From: JAWKOK01 sp963848115 | GTDB lineage: Bacteria > Chloroflexota > Anaerolineae > Caldilineales > Caldilineaceae | Reading direction: 5' to 3' | Length of the DNA stretch: 64,000 bases | NCBI GenBank assembly: GCA_963848115.1 | Contig: CAWKCP010000025.1 | Coordinates: forward strand, 372,001-436,000 | Shown: piece by piece, positions 54,235-62,425 of the stretch | Layout: each line of letters starts with the position of its first letter | How positions within the stretch are numbered: position 1 is the stretch's first letter | The notes under the pieces: model-generated | Database searches by the model: none | Told to the model about the DNA's origin: nothing | What the model saw: the letters and a program-made list of their open reading frames with translations, nothing else | Made by a program: the position numbers and the translations under genes

Positions 54235-54885
54235 TCAAACTTGCTCCCAGCCGGACATGGCTGTCGCTTTGTCGACATTGAGCAACAGAGCGCCGACAAG
54301 ATGGGCACGTACCTTCTCCAACACGATCTGCGCGCGCTGCGCCTGATCGCGCTGGGTGCTGCCTGCGTTGATGACCAACAGCACGCCGTCAACCTTGCTG
54401 GCCCACAATGCTGCGTCGGTGACTGCCAGCACAGGCGGCGCATCACAGACAACGAAATCGGCCTGGCTGCTCAACTCTGCCAGCTTGACAGCCAGTTGCT
54501 TGTTGCTGAGCAATGCCACAGGGTTGGCGGGCAGCGGGCCGGACGGCAGAATCAACAGGTTGTCGACGCCACAAGCCTGCAATGGCGGATCAGCGTCCTC
54601 GCCAATCCAGGTCGACAGCCCGGCTTGATTGTTGACGCCAAAGATCTCGTGCTGGCGCGGCCGGCGCAGATCGCCATCCACCACGATGACGCGATCCCCC
54701 GTCTGCGCCATGACGACTGCCAGGTTGGCCAGCGCCACGCTCTTGTCTGCCGAGTCATCGGCCGCAGTAACCAACAACGTATTGAGCGATTTGTCCAGAC
54801 CCGCAAAATCGATATTGGTCCGCAGGCTCTGGTAGGCTTCGGCTGCGGGGCTATGTGGATCGGTCAACGTGATGAGATTGCTCAT
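54235..54885 (-). CDS. CpsD/CapB-family ATPase with degenerate Walker A
   Basis: A 216-residue protein of the bacterial tyrosine-kinase (CpsD/Wzc-C) type that works with Wzz-like partners in polysaccharide assembly. AAEAYQSLRTNIDFA at the N-terminus and Walker A' VIVVDGDLRRPRQHEIF and Walker B FVVCDAPPVLAVTDA are present. The Walker A position reads AADDSADKSVALANLAV: Lys-Ser remain but the glycines of GxxGxGKS are gone. There is no C-terminal tyrosine cluster. ATG 54885 (MSNLITLTD) has ggag upstream; a longer frame to 54906 is possible. It may no longer hydrolyse ATP. Confidence 0.83.
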   Translation of the reverse strand: MSNLITLTDPHSPAAEAYQSLRTNIDFAGLDKSLNTLLVTAADDSADKSVALANLAVVMAQTGDRVIVVDGDLRRPRQHEIFGVNNQAGLSTWIGEDADPPLQACGVDNLLILPSGPLPANPVALLSNKQLAVKLAELSSQADFVVCDAPPVLAVTDAALWASKVDGVLLVINAGSTQRDQAQRAQIVLEKVRAHLVGALLLNVDKATAMSGWEQV

Positions 54886-54915
54886 GGTCTCCACTCTCGC
54901 TATCAAACATACTCG

Positions 54916-57397
54916 CTAACGTACTTGAATATCGGCAATGGTCACGGTATCGTCGCTGCTGCCCGAAAGCGGCATCCTCGTGCCATCTCTCCAGTCATAG
55001 ACGCCCATGATCAGCTGATGGTCTCCAGCCGATACGGTCTCAGGCAATAACATGGCCACCTGGTCAACGATCTGCATGCCAACCGGCCAACTGGTCATCG
55101 GCAACGGGCCGAGATCATCTTGCGGTTGCCAGTCTAGCTGGGCGACCTTGTTGCCTTCGGAATCGATCAGATGCGCAAACACGGAATAGTCGAACGGGAC
55201 CGACGTGATCGCCTGCCAGGACAGGACAAACTCAACGGACTCGCCGGGAGACAGCGTGTTCTGGACAAGCTTGGCTGCCTCCAATTCGATCATGTCGCCA
55301 AATAGCGCAACGGGCGACCCCACCAGCAAATGATTGTTCCTCAGTTCTGACCGGTTGCCAACCTTGCGAGCCGTTACGTTCATAGCCGCCCAACCGCGCC
55401 AGACTTCGGCCTTCCAACAGCGGAACATCGAGCGGCTCACTGGTGATCGTCAATCGGTCGCCATTCCGCCAACCGTCCTCACCACGGGATAGCCCAACGG
55501 CCAACGTGAACCGATCTTTCTCCAGCGTCCACGGCAAGGTCTCCACAAGCACGGTCTTGCCCGGTTCCCATTCTGAAGTAGGATACCACATTGATGCAAC
55601 CGGCGGGTAAAAAACGCTCTCTACCAGCACCGAGCCGTCGGCATCCAGATAAGCGACATAGAAGCGCAGATCCTCTTCGACTGGTTTCAGCGCCTGCCAG
55701 TACAGTTGCGTGACCAGCTCACCATGCGGATCCGTGATGACATCATGTCCTACGAGAGCGAGCGCTTGCTCAAACAGGAGCGGCGTAGACGTTTCGGGCA
55801 TGCCTCCGCCAGCACTATCGTCTACAATCCATCTATCGTAGAACTCGGCAGGAATCTCCTGGCCCTCGGCATCTTGACTGAGCAGCAGATAGCCGTCGGC
55901 GGCGGCGGCAATGCCAAAACCGTCGTCCAGCAGATCGTTGACCGTGGCATATACATCGCTCGGGTGCTGAGGCCAGGCCGGTCCGGCAACATCAACGAAG
56001 ACAAAGTCAGCGTCGTCAATGCGCGGGAAAATGTAGACTGTCTCGCGCTGAGCGACGTGGGGATTCAGTCGATCCTGCGCCGAAAGCTTGGCATCAGGCG
56101 GAATCTGGGCGATGAGCTCAGCGGCTCGGCGATGGCGTTCGGTGACATCGAAGCGCTGATAGTTGCCGCTTCCAGGCAAGTATCCGTAGAGGCCCTGGGC
56201 GATCAACGTGCCGACAAGAATCGCGCTGCCGACGATGGCCTGACCGACAACACGCCTTTGTCCTTTGCCGCGCTCAGCATCGGCAATAGTGGCCGAGCGA
56301 CGCTCCAGCCACCTCCCCAGACGCTCGACGCCGACAACGCCGGAGACGATCACAAAAGGCACGATGGGTGCCGCATAGAAGATCCCCGCAATCTGATGCA
56401 TGGGCGGATAATCCGCCAGCAAGTTGACGGCCAGTGACGGCAACGAGAGCAGAAAGAGTTCAGGTGCGATCAACGATGTGAAGGCAACCGGTAGCATCAG
56501 CAACAAGATGTATTGCAGGGCATTGGCCTGCTTCAGCTGTGCGAAGACTGTGCCGGGCTGCAAGAGCAGCGTCTGCACCATTTCGCCCGGCGATTCACCG
56601 AGATAACCGTATCGATCCCAGTGGATGTTGCCGGCGGCAAACGTGTTCTGGATCCCGAACACGGCGAGAAACGCCCACGCCATCGACAGCGCCATGGTGA
56701 TCCACCCGACTTTGCGCTTGCCCAGGAAAAGCCAGGCGTAGAGCCCGATCATGAAGATCAGCAGCGAGATCTCTTCTTTGCAACTTGCTGCCAGGACAGC
56801 GAACAATGCGTACCAGCCGATCTTGCCGGCGAAGAGGAAGTAGAAGGCGGCCAGCAAAAAGGTCGGGGCCAACGCGACTGGATGAAATTCCAGCCAATTG
56901 GCCCCCTGAATTGAAGGGTTCAGGAGAAACGCAACAGCAAAGGTTAGGGCCAGCCAGTCGTTGCGAAGCTTCAGTCTTCCCAGGGCAAAGACCGGCAGCG
57001 CCCCGAGTGCGATGATCGTCGATTGCAGAACGAGCAAGGTTTCAGGACTGCTGTGCAATCGATAGAGCCACGAGATCGGGATGATGATCGGCTCAACATG
57101 CAGGCTGAGCCGATTGACGATGCCGGGCTGGTTGGTCAGGTGGAACCAATTGCCGTGGGCCGTGTTCCAGATGGCCTGGACCAGATTCCCCATATCAAGT
57201 GCACGTGCTTCAAAAGCAGCGAAACGCGTGATGGTCAGGAAACTGAAATAGAGGGCATACGTCAAAACCGCCAGTGCAAGCAGCACTAGCGGTACGAAGT
57301 GTCGATAGGAGCGAGCCGCTTGCGGTTGTGCCGTGTGATCGTTGGTCAAGCCGGAAGCGACGGCATCTGATTGAGTCGATCCTGGTTGCGAAACCAT
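54916..57397 (-). pseudogene. DUF2079 integral membrane protein, single-base frameshift
   Basis: A large multi-span membrane protein in a polysaccharide locus, related to glycosyltransferase-C-like proteins. The N-terminal two thirds carry about nine to ten membrane segments with the DUF2079 landmarks FEARALDMGNLVQAIWNTA, ANWLEFHPVALAPTFLLAAF and AASCKEEISLLIFMIGLY. The C-terminal part is beta-rich (VALFGDMIELEAAKLVQ, GESVEFVLSWQA, SVFAHLIDSEGNKVAQLDW). The frame breaks after LARLGGYERN at about 55340-55395; one extra base explains it and gives about 826 residues to 54916. Start ATG 57397 has no strong ribosome site. Confidence 0.82.
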
Positions 57398-57420
57398 AGG
57401 CAAGGTTTTATGCGAATTCA

Positions 57421-57513
57421 GTAGTTCACGAATTCAAGCAAACCAAGATTCTTCGCTGGTCATTTTCCAGAGTGAAGTTGTTCGGTAGACCCACTCAGAA
57501 TGACAAATCGTGA
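57421..57513. repeat. 93-bp interspersed repeat, copy 2
   Basis: It is the reverse complement of the element at 47411-47503 with the same length and the shared blocks gtagttcacgaatt, agattcttcgctggt and actcagaatgacaaatcgtga. It lies between the DUF2079 gene and a Wzz-like gene. A partial, longer relative with the same end blocks is near 61014-61116. Confidence 0.75.
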
Positions 57514-57524
57514 CGTACTGAATT

Positions 57525-58244
57525 TCAGGCGGTCTCCGGTTCGCCTACCTGCTGAGGCCGCGCCGACGCCGTCGCAGCATCCTTCTGCACCGGCGAGTCA
57601 GGAATCGCACCCAGAATGGGAACACCTAGCGCACGCTCGACGGCAGCCGGAGTGCGCAGTAGATCCGCTTCCATCCACGTCAGCACCAGCACGATTGCAA
57701 TGCCGAAGAGCAAGCCGAGCACCGCGCCGGCGATGGCATTGACCTTGGGCTTGGGCTGCGTCTGATCGTAGCCGATGGCTCGACTGCGAATCTTCACCTC
57801 GATGCGGTCGCTCTTGTCCAACTGAGCGTAGTAGGCAGTACGCTCCTCGACGAACTCGTCAGCCAAGGTCAGAGCGATCAGCTTGGCCACCTCGCCGTCC
57901 TGATCGAAGGCTTGGATCTTCACTGTAAAGGTGCTCGAATCGGGCTCAACCTGCAAGTTGGCCAGCAGATCGTAGGGGTTCATGTCGAGCTGGGCACGTT
58001 CGATCACGCGTTGGGCTACTTCTGGCGTCTTAATGTTGGCTGTGAAGTTGCGCATCAGATCTTTGGCCGTATTGCCCGATCCCCAGTCCGGTCGCGCCGG
58101 CACCGTACTCACTTCAACCGTAGCCCGGTACAGGTCCTCCTGAAGATAGCTGACACCAAAAGCCGCGATGGCCCCGAGCAACATGGACACAATGATGATC
58201 CAGCCACGCCGGCGCAGTATGCGCATGTATTCTTGAATAGTCAT
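57525..58244 (-). CDS. Wzz-like chain-length/polysaccharide co-polymerase protein (1)
   Basis: A 239-residue inner-membrane protein with two hydrophobic segments: GWIIIVSMLLGAIAAFGVSY near the N-terminus and AIAGAVLGLLFGIAIVLVLT at about residue 170. Between them lies a periplasmic domain with coiled-coil-like sequence (LADEFVEERTAYYAQLDKS). The C-terminal 45 residues are cytoplasmic with RTPAAVERALGVPILGAIPD, the usual link to CpsD-like ATPases. It partners with the ATPase at 54235 and the paralogue at 58300. Confidence 0.85.
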   Translation of the reverse strand: MTIQEYMRILRRRGWIIIVSMLLGAIAAFGVSYLQEDLYRATVEVSTVPARPDWGSGNTAKDLMRNFTANIKTPEVAQRVIERAQLDMNPYDLLANLQVEPDSSTFTVKIQAFDQDGEVAKLIALTLADEFVEERTAYYAQLDKSDRIEVKIRSRAIGYDQTQPKPKVNAIAGAVLGLLFGIAIVLVLTWMEADLLRTPAAVERALGVPILGAIPDSPVQKDAATASARPQQVGEPETA

Positions 58245-58299
58245 AAGCCCTCAAAAAATGGTCAATTGTGAATGGTGACAATCGATCATTGACATTTAC

Positions 58300-58992
58300 T
58301 CAGCGATGTTTAGGGATCTCGCCGATCACGGCCATCCCCAACGTTTCCAAATCCCTGCGCCCGCGCACACTCGTATCCATGTAGTCCATCAGGAAGACGA
58401 TGCCGATGCCGACCAAAAAAGCGATCAGCATGCGAAGCGGCAGATCGACTCGGTCGCGCATACTCGGCCCGACCTCAGCGACATGCGGTCCATCCAGCAA
58501 TGTGACGCCGGCGCCCTCGGTCCCCAGTTGTTGGAAATAGAAGGCGCTGTTCTCAGTCAATTCAGCTGCGGACGCCGTAGCGATGGTCTCAAGCTCCGCC
58601 GGGTCGCCCCAGTTGAAATTCAACGAAATAATACGATGCTGTTTGCCTGTTGCGGCGCTGCCCTGAATGACGCCAGGCGGCACCACAATCTCCTCTTCCG
58701 ACAATCGCATGCTCACGTTTTCGGCAAAGAGAGCGCTGCGCACAACCTCGGTGAAATCGTCAACGAGATACTCGCTGGTCAGCCAGGCATAGTAACGCGG
58801 ATCGTAGGCCGTGGTGTCCTGATCAGCGGCCGGAAGCACGCCGACCAACATACGCATGCCGGCAGTGTAGGACGACGGTTTCTCTTCCCAAATACGTAGT
58901 TGAACCGCGCTGAACAGACCGACCAACAAGGACAGCAATACTGGTATCCACCAGCGGCGTTTGAAGATTTGCCAATACTCGCGTAGTTCCAT
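58300..58992 (-). CDS. Wzz-like chain-length/polysaccharide co-polymerase protein (2)
   Basis: A 230-residue paralogue with the same topology: membrane segments WWIPVLLSLLVGLFSAVQL and LPLRMLIAFLVGIGIVFLMD and a periplasmic domain between them. The short C-terminus (GRRDLETLGMAVIGEIPKH) has the cytoplasmic Wzz-type ending. Two adjacent Wzz-like genes with divergent periplasmic parts suggest a hetero-oligomer. The gap to the next gene contains low-complexity caattgt/attgaca words but no gene. Confidence 0.83.
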   Translation of the reverse strand: MELREYWQIFKRRWWIPVLLSLLVGLFSAVQLRIWEEKPSSYTAGMRMLVGVLPAADQDTTAYDPRYYAWLTSEYLVDDFTEVVRSALFAENVSMRLSEEEIVVPPGVIQGSAATGKQHRIISLNFNWGDPAELETIATASAAELTENSAFYFQQLGTEGAGVTLLDGPHVAEVGPSMRDRVDLPLRMLIAFLVGIGIVFLMDYMDTSVRGRRDLETLGMAVIGEIPKHR

Positions 58993-59123
58993 GAGAAATT
59001 GTCAAGTGAATCCGGCAGAAATTCTGATACAGTTCCTGCCAGAGGTAGGGCAGCCGAATTTCTGTCGTGGTATTCAGCTGAATTGTCAAGGTACAATTGC
59101 CAATGGGGATGCTTGCGACGCAC

Positions 59124-60272
59124 TCATTGACAATTGGCTGTTGACAACAATTGACCATCAATCACCTGCTCTATATATCCACACAATCGATTGCGAAAGT
59201 TCTCAACGCTAAACCGTTCCGCCTGCGCACGGCAGGCCGTCGGGTCGTAGTCATCGGCGTCAAATTGCGCCAACACCGCCCTCAGGCTCTCCGGGGTCTG
59301 CTCGCCGAAGAGTTCCCCGCTGACACCCGGCTTGACCGTATCGAGTGCACCGCCGCCGGCAAAGGCGATGACCGGTCGTCCCGCTGCCATGGCTTCAACA
59401 GGCGCAATGCCAAAGTCTTCCAGTCCGGGAAAGATAAACGCCTTACAGCCGCGCAGCAGTTCCAACGTCTGGGGCTGCCGCCCCATAAAGACCACATTCT
59501 CCGGTGCGCTTGCCTCCAGCAGAGCCCGATCCCGGCCATCGCCCACGATGACCAGCTTCTCCTGCGGCAGCCGTCGAAAGGCCTCTATAGCCAGATCAAG
59601 ACGCTTGTACGGAATCAACCGGCTGACGATCAGGAAGTAGTCGCCGACCTGCCTTTCCGGATCGGGCATGAAGGCAGCAGTATCGACCGGTGGGTAGATT
59701 ACAACACTCTCCCGCCCGTAGATTTCCTGGATCCGCTTCTGCACCTCATGGCTAATAGCCACAAAGTGGTCCACCCGCTGTGCTGCGGCCAGATCCCAGC
59801 GCCGAAGCATCGAGAGCACCGGCTGAAGACCAGCGTTGACCAGGCCGCCGATCTGTTCTCGTTCCCGATACTGCTCGTAGAGCCACAGGAAACGGGTCGG
59901 CGTCAGACAATAGCAGACGTGGATCGCCTTCTGGCCGCCGTTTTGGGTTCGAACACCGTGGCAGAAGCCGCTCTTGTTGCTCACTACCAGATCGTAGTCG
60001 CTCAGATCCATACGCTCAAACGCACGTGGATAGATCGGCAGGTAACGCTGGTGATTGTCTGCGATGCCCGGCAGCCGCTGCATGAAGCTAGTGTGAATCG
60101 GCAGTCGGCGATAGCGGTCGGGCATGTGGTCGGGCGCATACATACTGGTGTAGATTGGCGACTCAGGAAAGATGTCGACCAGTTCCTCCAATACATTCTC
60201 CGCGCCGCCCAGCTGATTCAGCCAGTCGTGCACCAGGGCAACCCGCGGCTGGACCGAAGACCCACTACTCAT
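59124..60272 (-). CDS. Glycosyltransferase family 4
   Basis: A 382-residue GT-B enzyme that transfers a sugar from a nucleotide sugar to the growing glycan. The N-terminal acceptor domain starts RVALVHDWLNQLGGAENVLE; the C-terminal domain has LIVSRLIPYKRLDLAIEAF and the donor-site EDFGIAPVEAMAAGRPVIAF (E-x7-E). Its start overlaps the upstream chorismate mutase stop by four bases, so the two are translationally coupled. The 3' end runs into a stretch of caattgt/attgacaa repeats around 59100-59165. Confidence 0.9.
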   Translation of the reverse strand: MSSGSSVQPRVALVHDWLNQLGGAENVLEELVDIFPESPIYTSMYAPDHMPDRYRRLPIHTSFMQRLPGIADNHQRYLPIYPRAFERMDLSDYDLVVSNKSGFCHGVRTQNGGQKAIHVCYCLTPTRFLWLYEQYREREQIGGLVNAGLQPVLSMLRRWDLAAAQRVDHFVAISHEVQKRIQEIYGRESVVIYPPVDTAAFMPDPERQVGDYFLIVSRLIPYKRLDLAIEAFRRLPQEKLVIVGDGRDRALLEASAPENVVFMGRQPQTLELLRGCKAFIFPGLEDFGIAPVEAMAAGRPVIAFAGGGALDTVKPGVSGELFGEQTPESLRAVLAQFDADDYDPTACRAQAERFSVENFRNRLCGYIEQVIDGQLLSTANCQ

Positions 60273-60640
60273 GCCCGTTCCGTCTCAGAAGATCCCGAGT
60301 CGCCGCCGTTGAACCCATGATCCGAGTCGACTTCTACAAGGGCTGCCATCTCATGGGCAATGAAATAGCCGATCAGATCCCGATAGAGCTGTTCAACAAC
60401 ATCTGCGTCGAGTCCCTTTTCAGCGGCCCACACTCTTCGCTGCTGCAGCACTGCCTGGTACCGTTCGGGCGCGCGCACATCGTCCGCCGTCGATTTGAAA
60501 CGCATGATCGCCTTGACGTACTCGAACCGCCGGCCCAGCGCAGCCACGATCTCGTGATCGATGGAATCGATCGCTTCACGGATCTCTTCGATACTGCTGC
60601 AATCATCCGGCGCCTTCATCGTGTTCAACCTATCCGACAT
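60269..60640 (-). CDS. Chorismate mutase type II (AroQ/PchB-like)
   Basis: A 123-residue helical protein that rearranges chorismate to prephenate, or acts as an isochorismate pyruvate lyase. The family core is visible: IEEIREAIDSIDHEIVAALG, then RRFEYVKAIMRFK, APERYQAVLQQRRVWA and YRDLIGYFIAHEMAAL. The conserved Arg and Lys of the active site are present in the first helix and in MRFK. ATG 60640 fits the promoter at 60708-60736; the longer frame to 60838 starts upstream of that promoter and is rejected. It is the first gene of the exopolysaccharide operon and overlaps the GT4 gene by four bases, an unexpected partner. Confidence 0.83.
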   Translation of the reverse strand: MSDRLNTMKAPDDCSSIEEIREAIDSIDHEIVAALGRRFEYVKAIMRFKSTADDVRAPERYQAVLQQRRVWAAEKGLDADVVEQLYRDLIGYFIAHEMAALVEVDSDHGFNGGDSGSSETERA

Positions 60641-60707
60641 TCGTCTTCGCTCGTCCCGCACGACTCTCTGGAAAAGCATGACTTTCACCCAACGAAAGTG
60701 TGTCAGC

Positions 60708-60736
60708 ATTGTACCGTAGGTAGCAGACCGGTCCAA
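60708..60736 (-). promoter_or_regulatory. Sigma70 promoter of the exopolysaccharide operon
   Basis: On the minus strand TTGGAC (60731-60736) and TACAAT (60708-60713) are exactly 17 bases apart. Transcription would start near 60700, leaving a leader of about 60 bases before ATG 60640. Confidence 0.65.
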
Positions 60737-61279
60737 ACCCGATCCCCTGTTCTTCAGGAGAAATAGAAGCAATATTTCATCGAAAAACGCTGCCGCAACC
60801 GCTACAAAACACATAGGGCGTATGCTGGGCTCGCTCATGTCCAGTCAGTTTTGGTAGCGCTTGCCGGCATCAATATTGGCCGGACTTCTCCCCCAATGAG
60901 TGGATGTGGCGCAGGACGATGTCGACCGATAGAGACCTTGAATCGAGACCCTAGATTGAGATCTGTCACATCGATCATCCCACATGATTGTCTCACATCT
61001 GGATACCTTGCGACATGTCATTCTGAACGGGTGCACCAGAGCGTTTTGCAGTCGGGAACCACACCGGCAAATATAGACGATTCTGTAGCGCAAGTACCGC
61101 CAATGAAGAATCTCACCAGGTTGTGAGCGTAGAGACCCTGCGCTGGGTCCTCATCGGCCACGAAAGACCTCGGATAACGCTCAGGGTGACAGGTTCGAAA
61201 GTGTACGGTAGCAAGATCTCACATCGATCATCGACACTATATGTATCGTCAGTATGTATCGCCAGAAAACGGAGCACAT
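60737..61279. other. Long intergenic region between the EPS operon and acyl-CoA dehydrogenases
   Basis: More than 500 bases without a recognised gene. It includes a distant relative of the 93-bp repeat (tgtcattctgaacgggt near 61016 and aatgaagaatctc near 61102), and clusters of catcgatca/cacat words. The start of the first acyl-CoA dehydrogenase at 61280 is preceded by ggag. No tRNA or known RNA family was seen. Confidence 0.4.
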
Positions 61280-62371
61280 ATGTACTCATTTGACATGACA
61301 ACCGAGCAGAAGATGTTGGTGGATACTGTGCATCGCTATGCCGAAGAACAGCTTCGCACAGTCTACCGCGAGGCGGAAGAAGCACGCGAGATACCAGAGG
61401 AAGCAATCCGAACCGGCTGGGAGATTGGCCTTCTGCCCGGTAGCATCGAGGAAGATTTCGGTGGCTTCGGCGAGTATTCAGCCATCACCAGTGCCCTCTA
61501 CCTGGAAGAATTGGGCTGGGGCGATGTTGCAGTCAGTTTGCATTTGCTGACGCCCAGCCTCTTCGCTACCCCGATAGCCCTCTTCGGCAGCAAGCAACAG
61601 AAGGAGGCCTACTTGCCCCTCTTCTGCGAAGAAACGGCCCCCAAAGCGACCGCTGCCATTGTCGAGCCGGTCTACCAGTTCGATCCCGGCGATTTGGAAA
61701 CAACAGCGGAGAAAGTAGGCGACGGCTTCGTGCTGAACGGCAAGAAGACCTATGTCCCACTGGCCCTTGAGGCGGAGGTGTTTCTTATTTACGCGCAGGA
61801 GAAAGGCACAACGCAGGGATTCATCGTGCCTGCGGACACGCCGGGTCTGAAAGTCGGCGAGCGCATCAGCATGATGGGAGCCAAAGCGTTGGCCGTCTAC
61901 AATCTCGAGCTTGAAAACGTGAAGGCGCCCAAGGCCAACCGACTCGGCGGCTTGAAGGGCATTCGCATCAATCGCCTGTTGACCGTGAGTCGCATCGGTC
62001 TGGCAGCGCTGGCGGTCGGGCAGGCACGCGCTGCCTATGAGTATGCCCTCGACTACGCCAAGGAGCGCGAGGCCTTCGGCGAGCCCATTGCCCACCGGCA
62101 GAGCATCGCCTTCATGCTGGCTAATATGCGCATTGAGTTGGAAGCCGCACGGTTGGTCACCTGGGAAGCGGCCTATCTCTACGATCAGGGCGAAGACGCC
62201 TCCAAGGCAGCGGTATTGGCCAAACAATATGCCGACAAAGCCGTCCTTGAAGTGACGGACAGCGCTGTACAGATTCTCGGCGGACACGGCTACATCCGCG
62301 AACATCCGGTAGAACTGTGGCTGCGCAATGGCCGCGGCTTTGCAGCTTGGGATGGGATGTTGGTGGCGTAG
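61280..62371 (+). CDS. Acyl-CoA dehydrogenase, FAD-signature partner lacking the usual catalytic Glu
   Basis: A 363-residue flavoprotein of the acyl-CoA dehydrogenase family, which oxidises acyl-CoA to enoyl-CoA. ATG 61280 is chosen for ggag five bases upstream; an in-frame start at 61241 is possible. FAD-site motifs are intact: REAFG (263-267), Gln274, and QILGGHGY (331-338). At the catalytic base region near the C-terminus, where family members have YEGT, it reads AWDGM (356-360) and ends three residues later, so the base would be Asp358 or absent. The TEPxAGSD region is also degenerate (VEPVYQFDPGD). It is followed 54 bases later by a second, complementary ACAD. Confidence 0.88.
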   Translation: MYSFDMTTEQKMLVDTVHRYAEEQLRTVYREAEEAREIPEEAIRTGWEIGLLPGSIEEDFGGFGEYSAITSALYLEELGWGDVAVSLHLLTPSLFATPIALFGSKQQKEAYLPLFCEETAPKATAAIVEPVYQFDPGDLETTAEKVGDGFVLNGKKTYVPLALEAEVFLIYAQEKGTTQGFIVPADTPGLKVGERISMMGAKALAVYNLELENVKAPKANRLGGLKGIRINRLLTVSRIGLAALAVGQARAAYEYALDYAKEREAFGEPIAHRQSIAFMLANMRIELEAARLVTWEAAYLYDQGEDASKAAVLAKQYADKAVLEVTDSAVQILGGHGYIREHPVELWLRNGRGFAAWDGMLVA

Positions 62372-62425
62372 CGGGCTACCTGCGGGCAGGCGGATAGACA
62401 TGTGTTCAGACAATGGAGTAACAGA

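Noticed and set aside
53890..55050. 386-codon plus-strand frame across rfbA, the CpsD-like gene and the DUF2079 tail
   Set aside because: It crosses three minus-strand genes and their gaps, which a real gene would not do.
59151..60320. 389-codon plus-strand frame over the GT4 gene
   Set aside because: The minus-strand GT4 has clear catalytic motifs; the opposite frame has none.
60641..60838. N-terminal extension of the chorismate mutase
   Set aside because: The extension would start upstream of the consensus-like promoter at 60708-60736 and has no family similarity.
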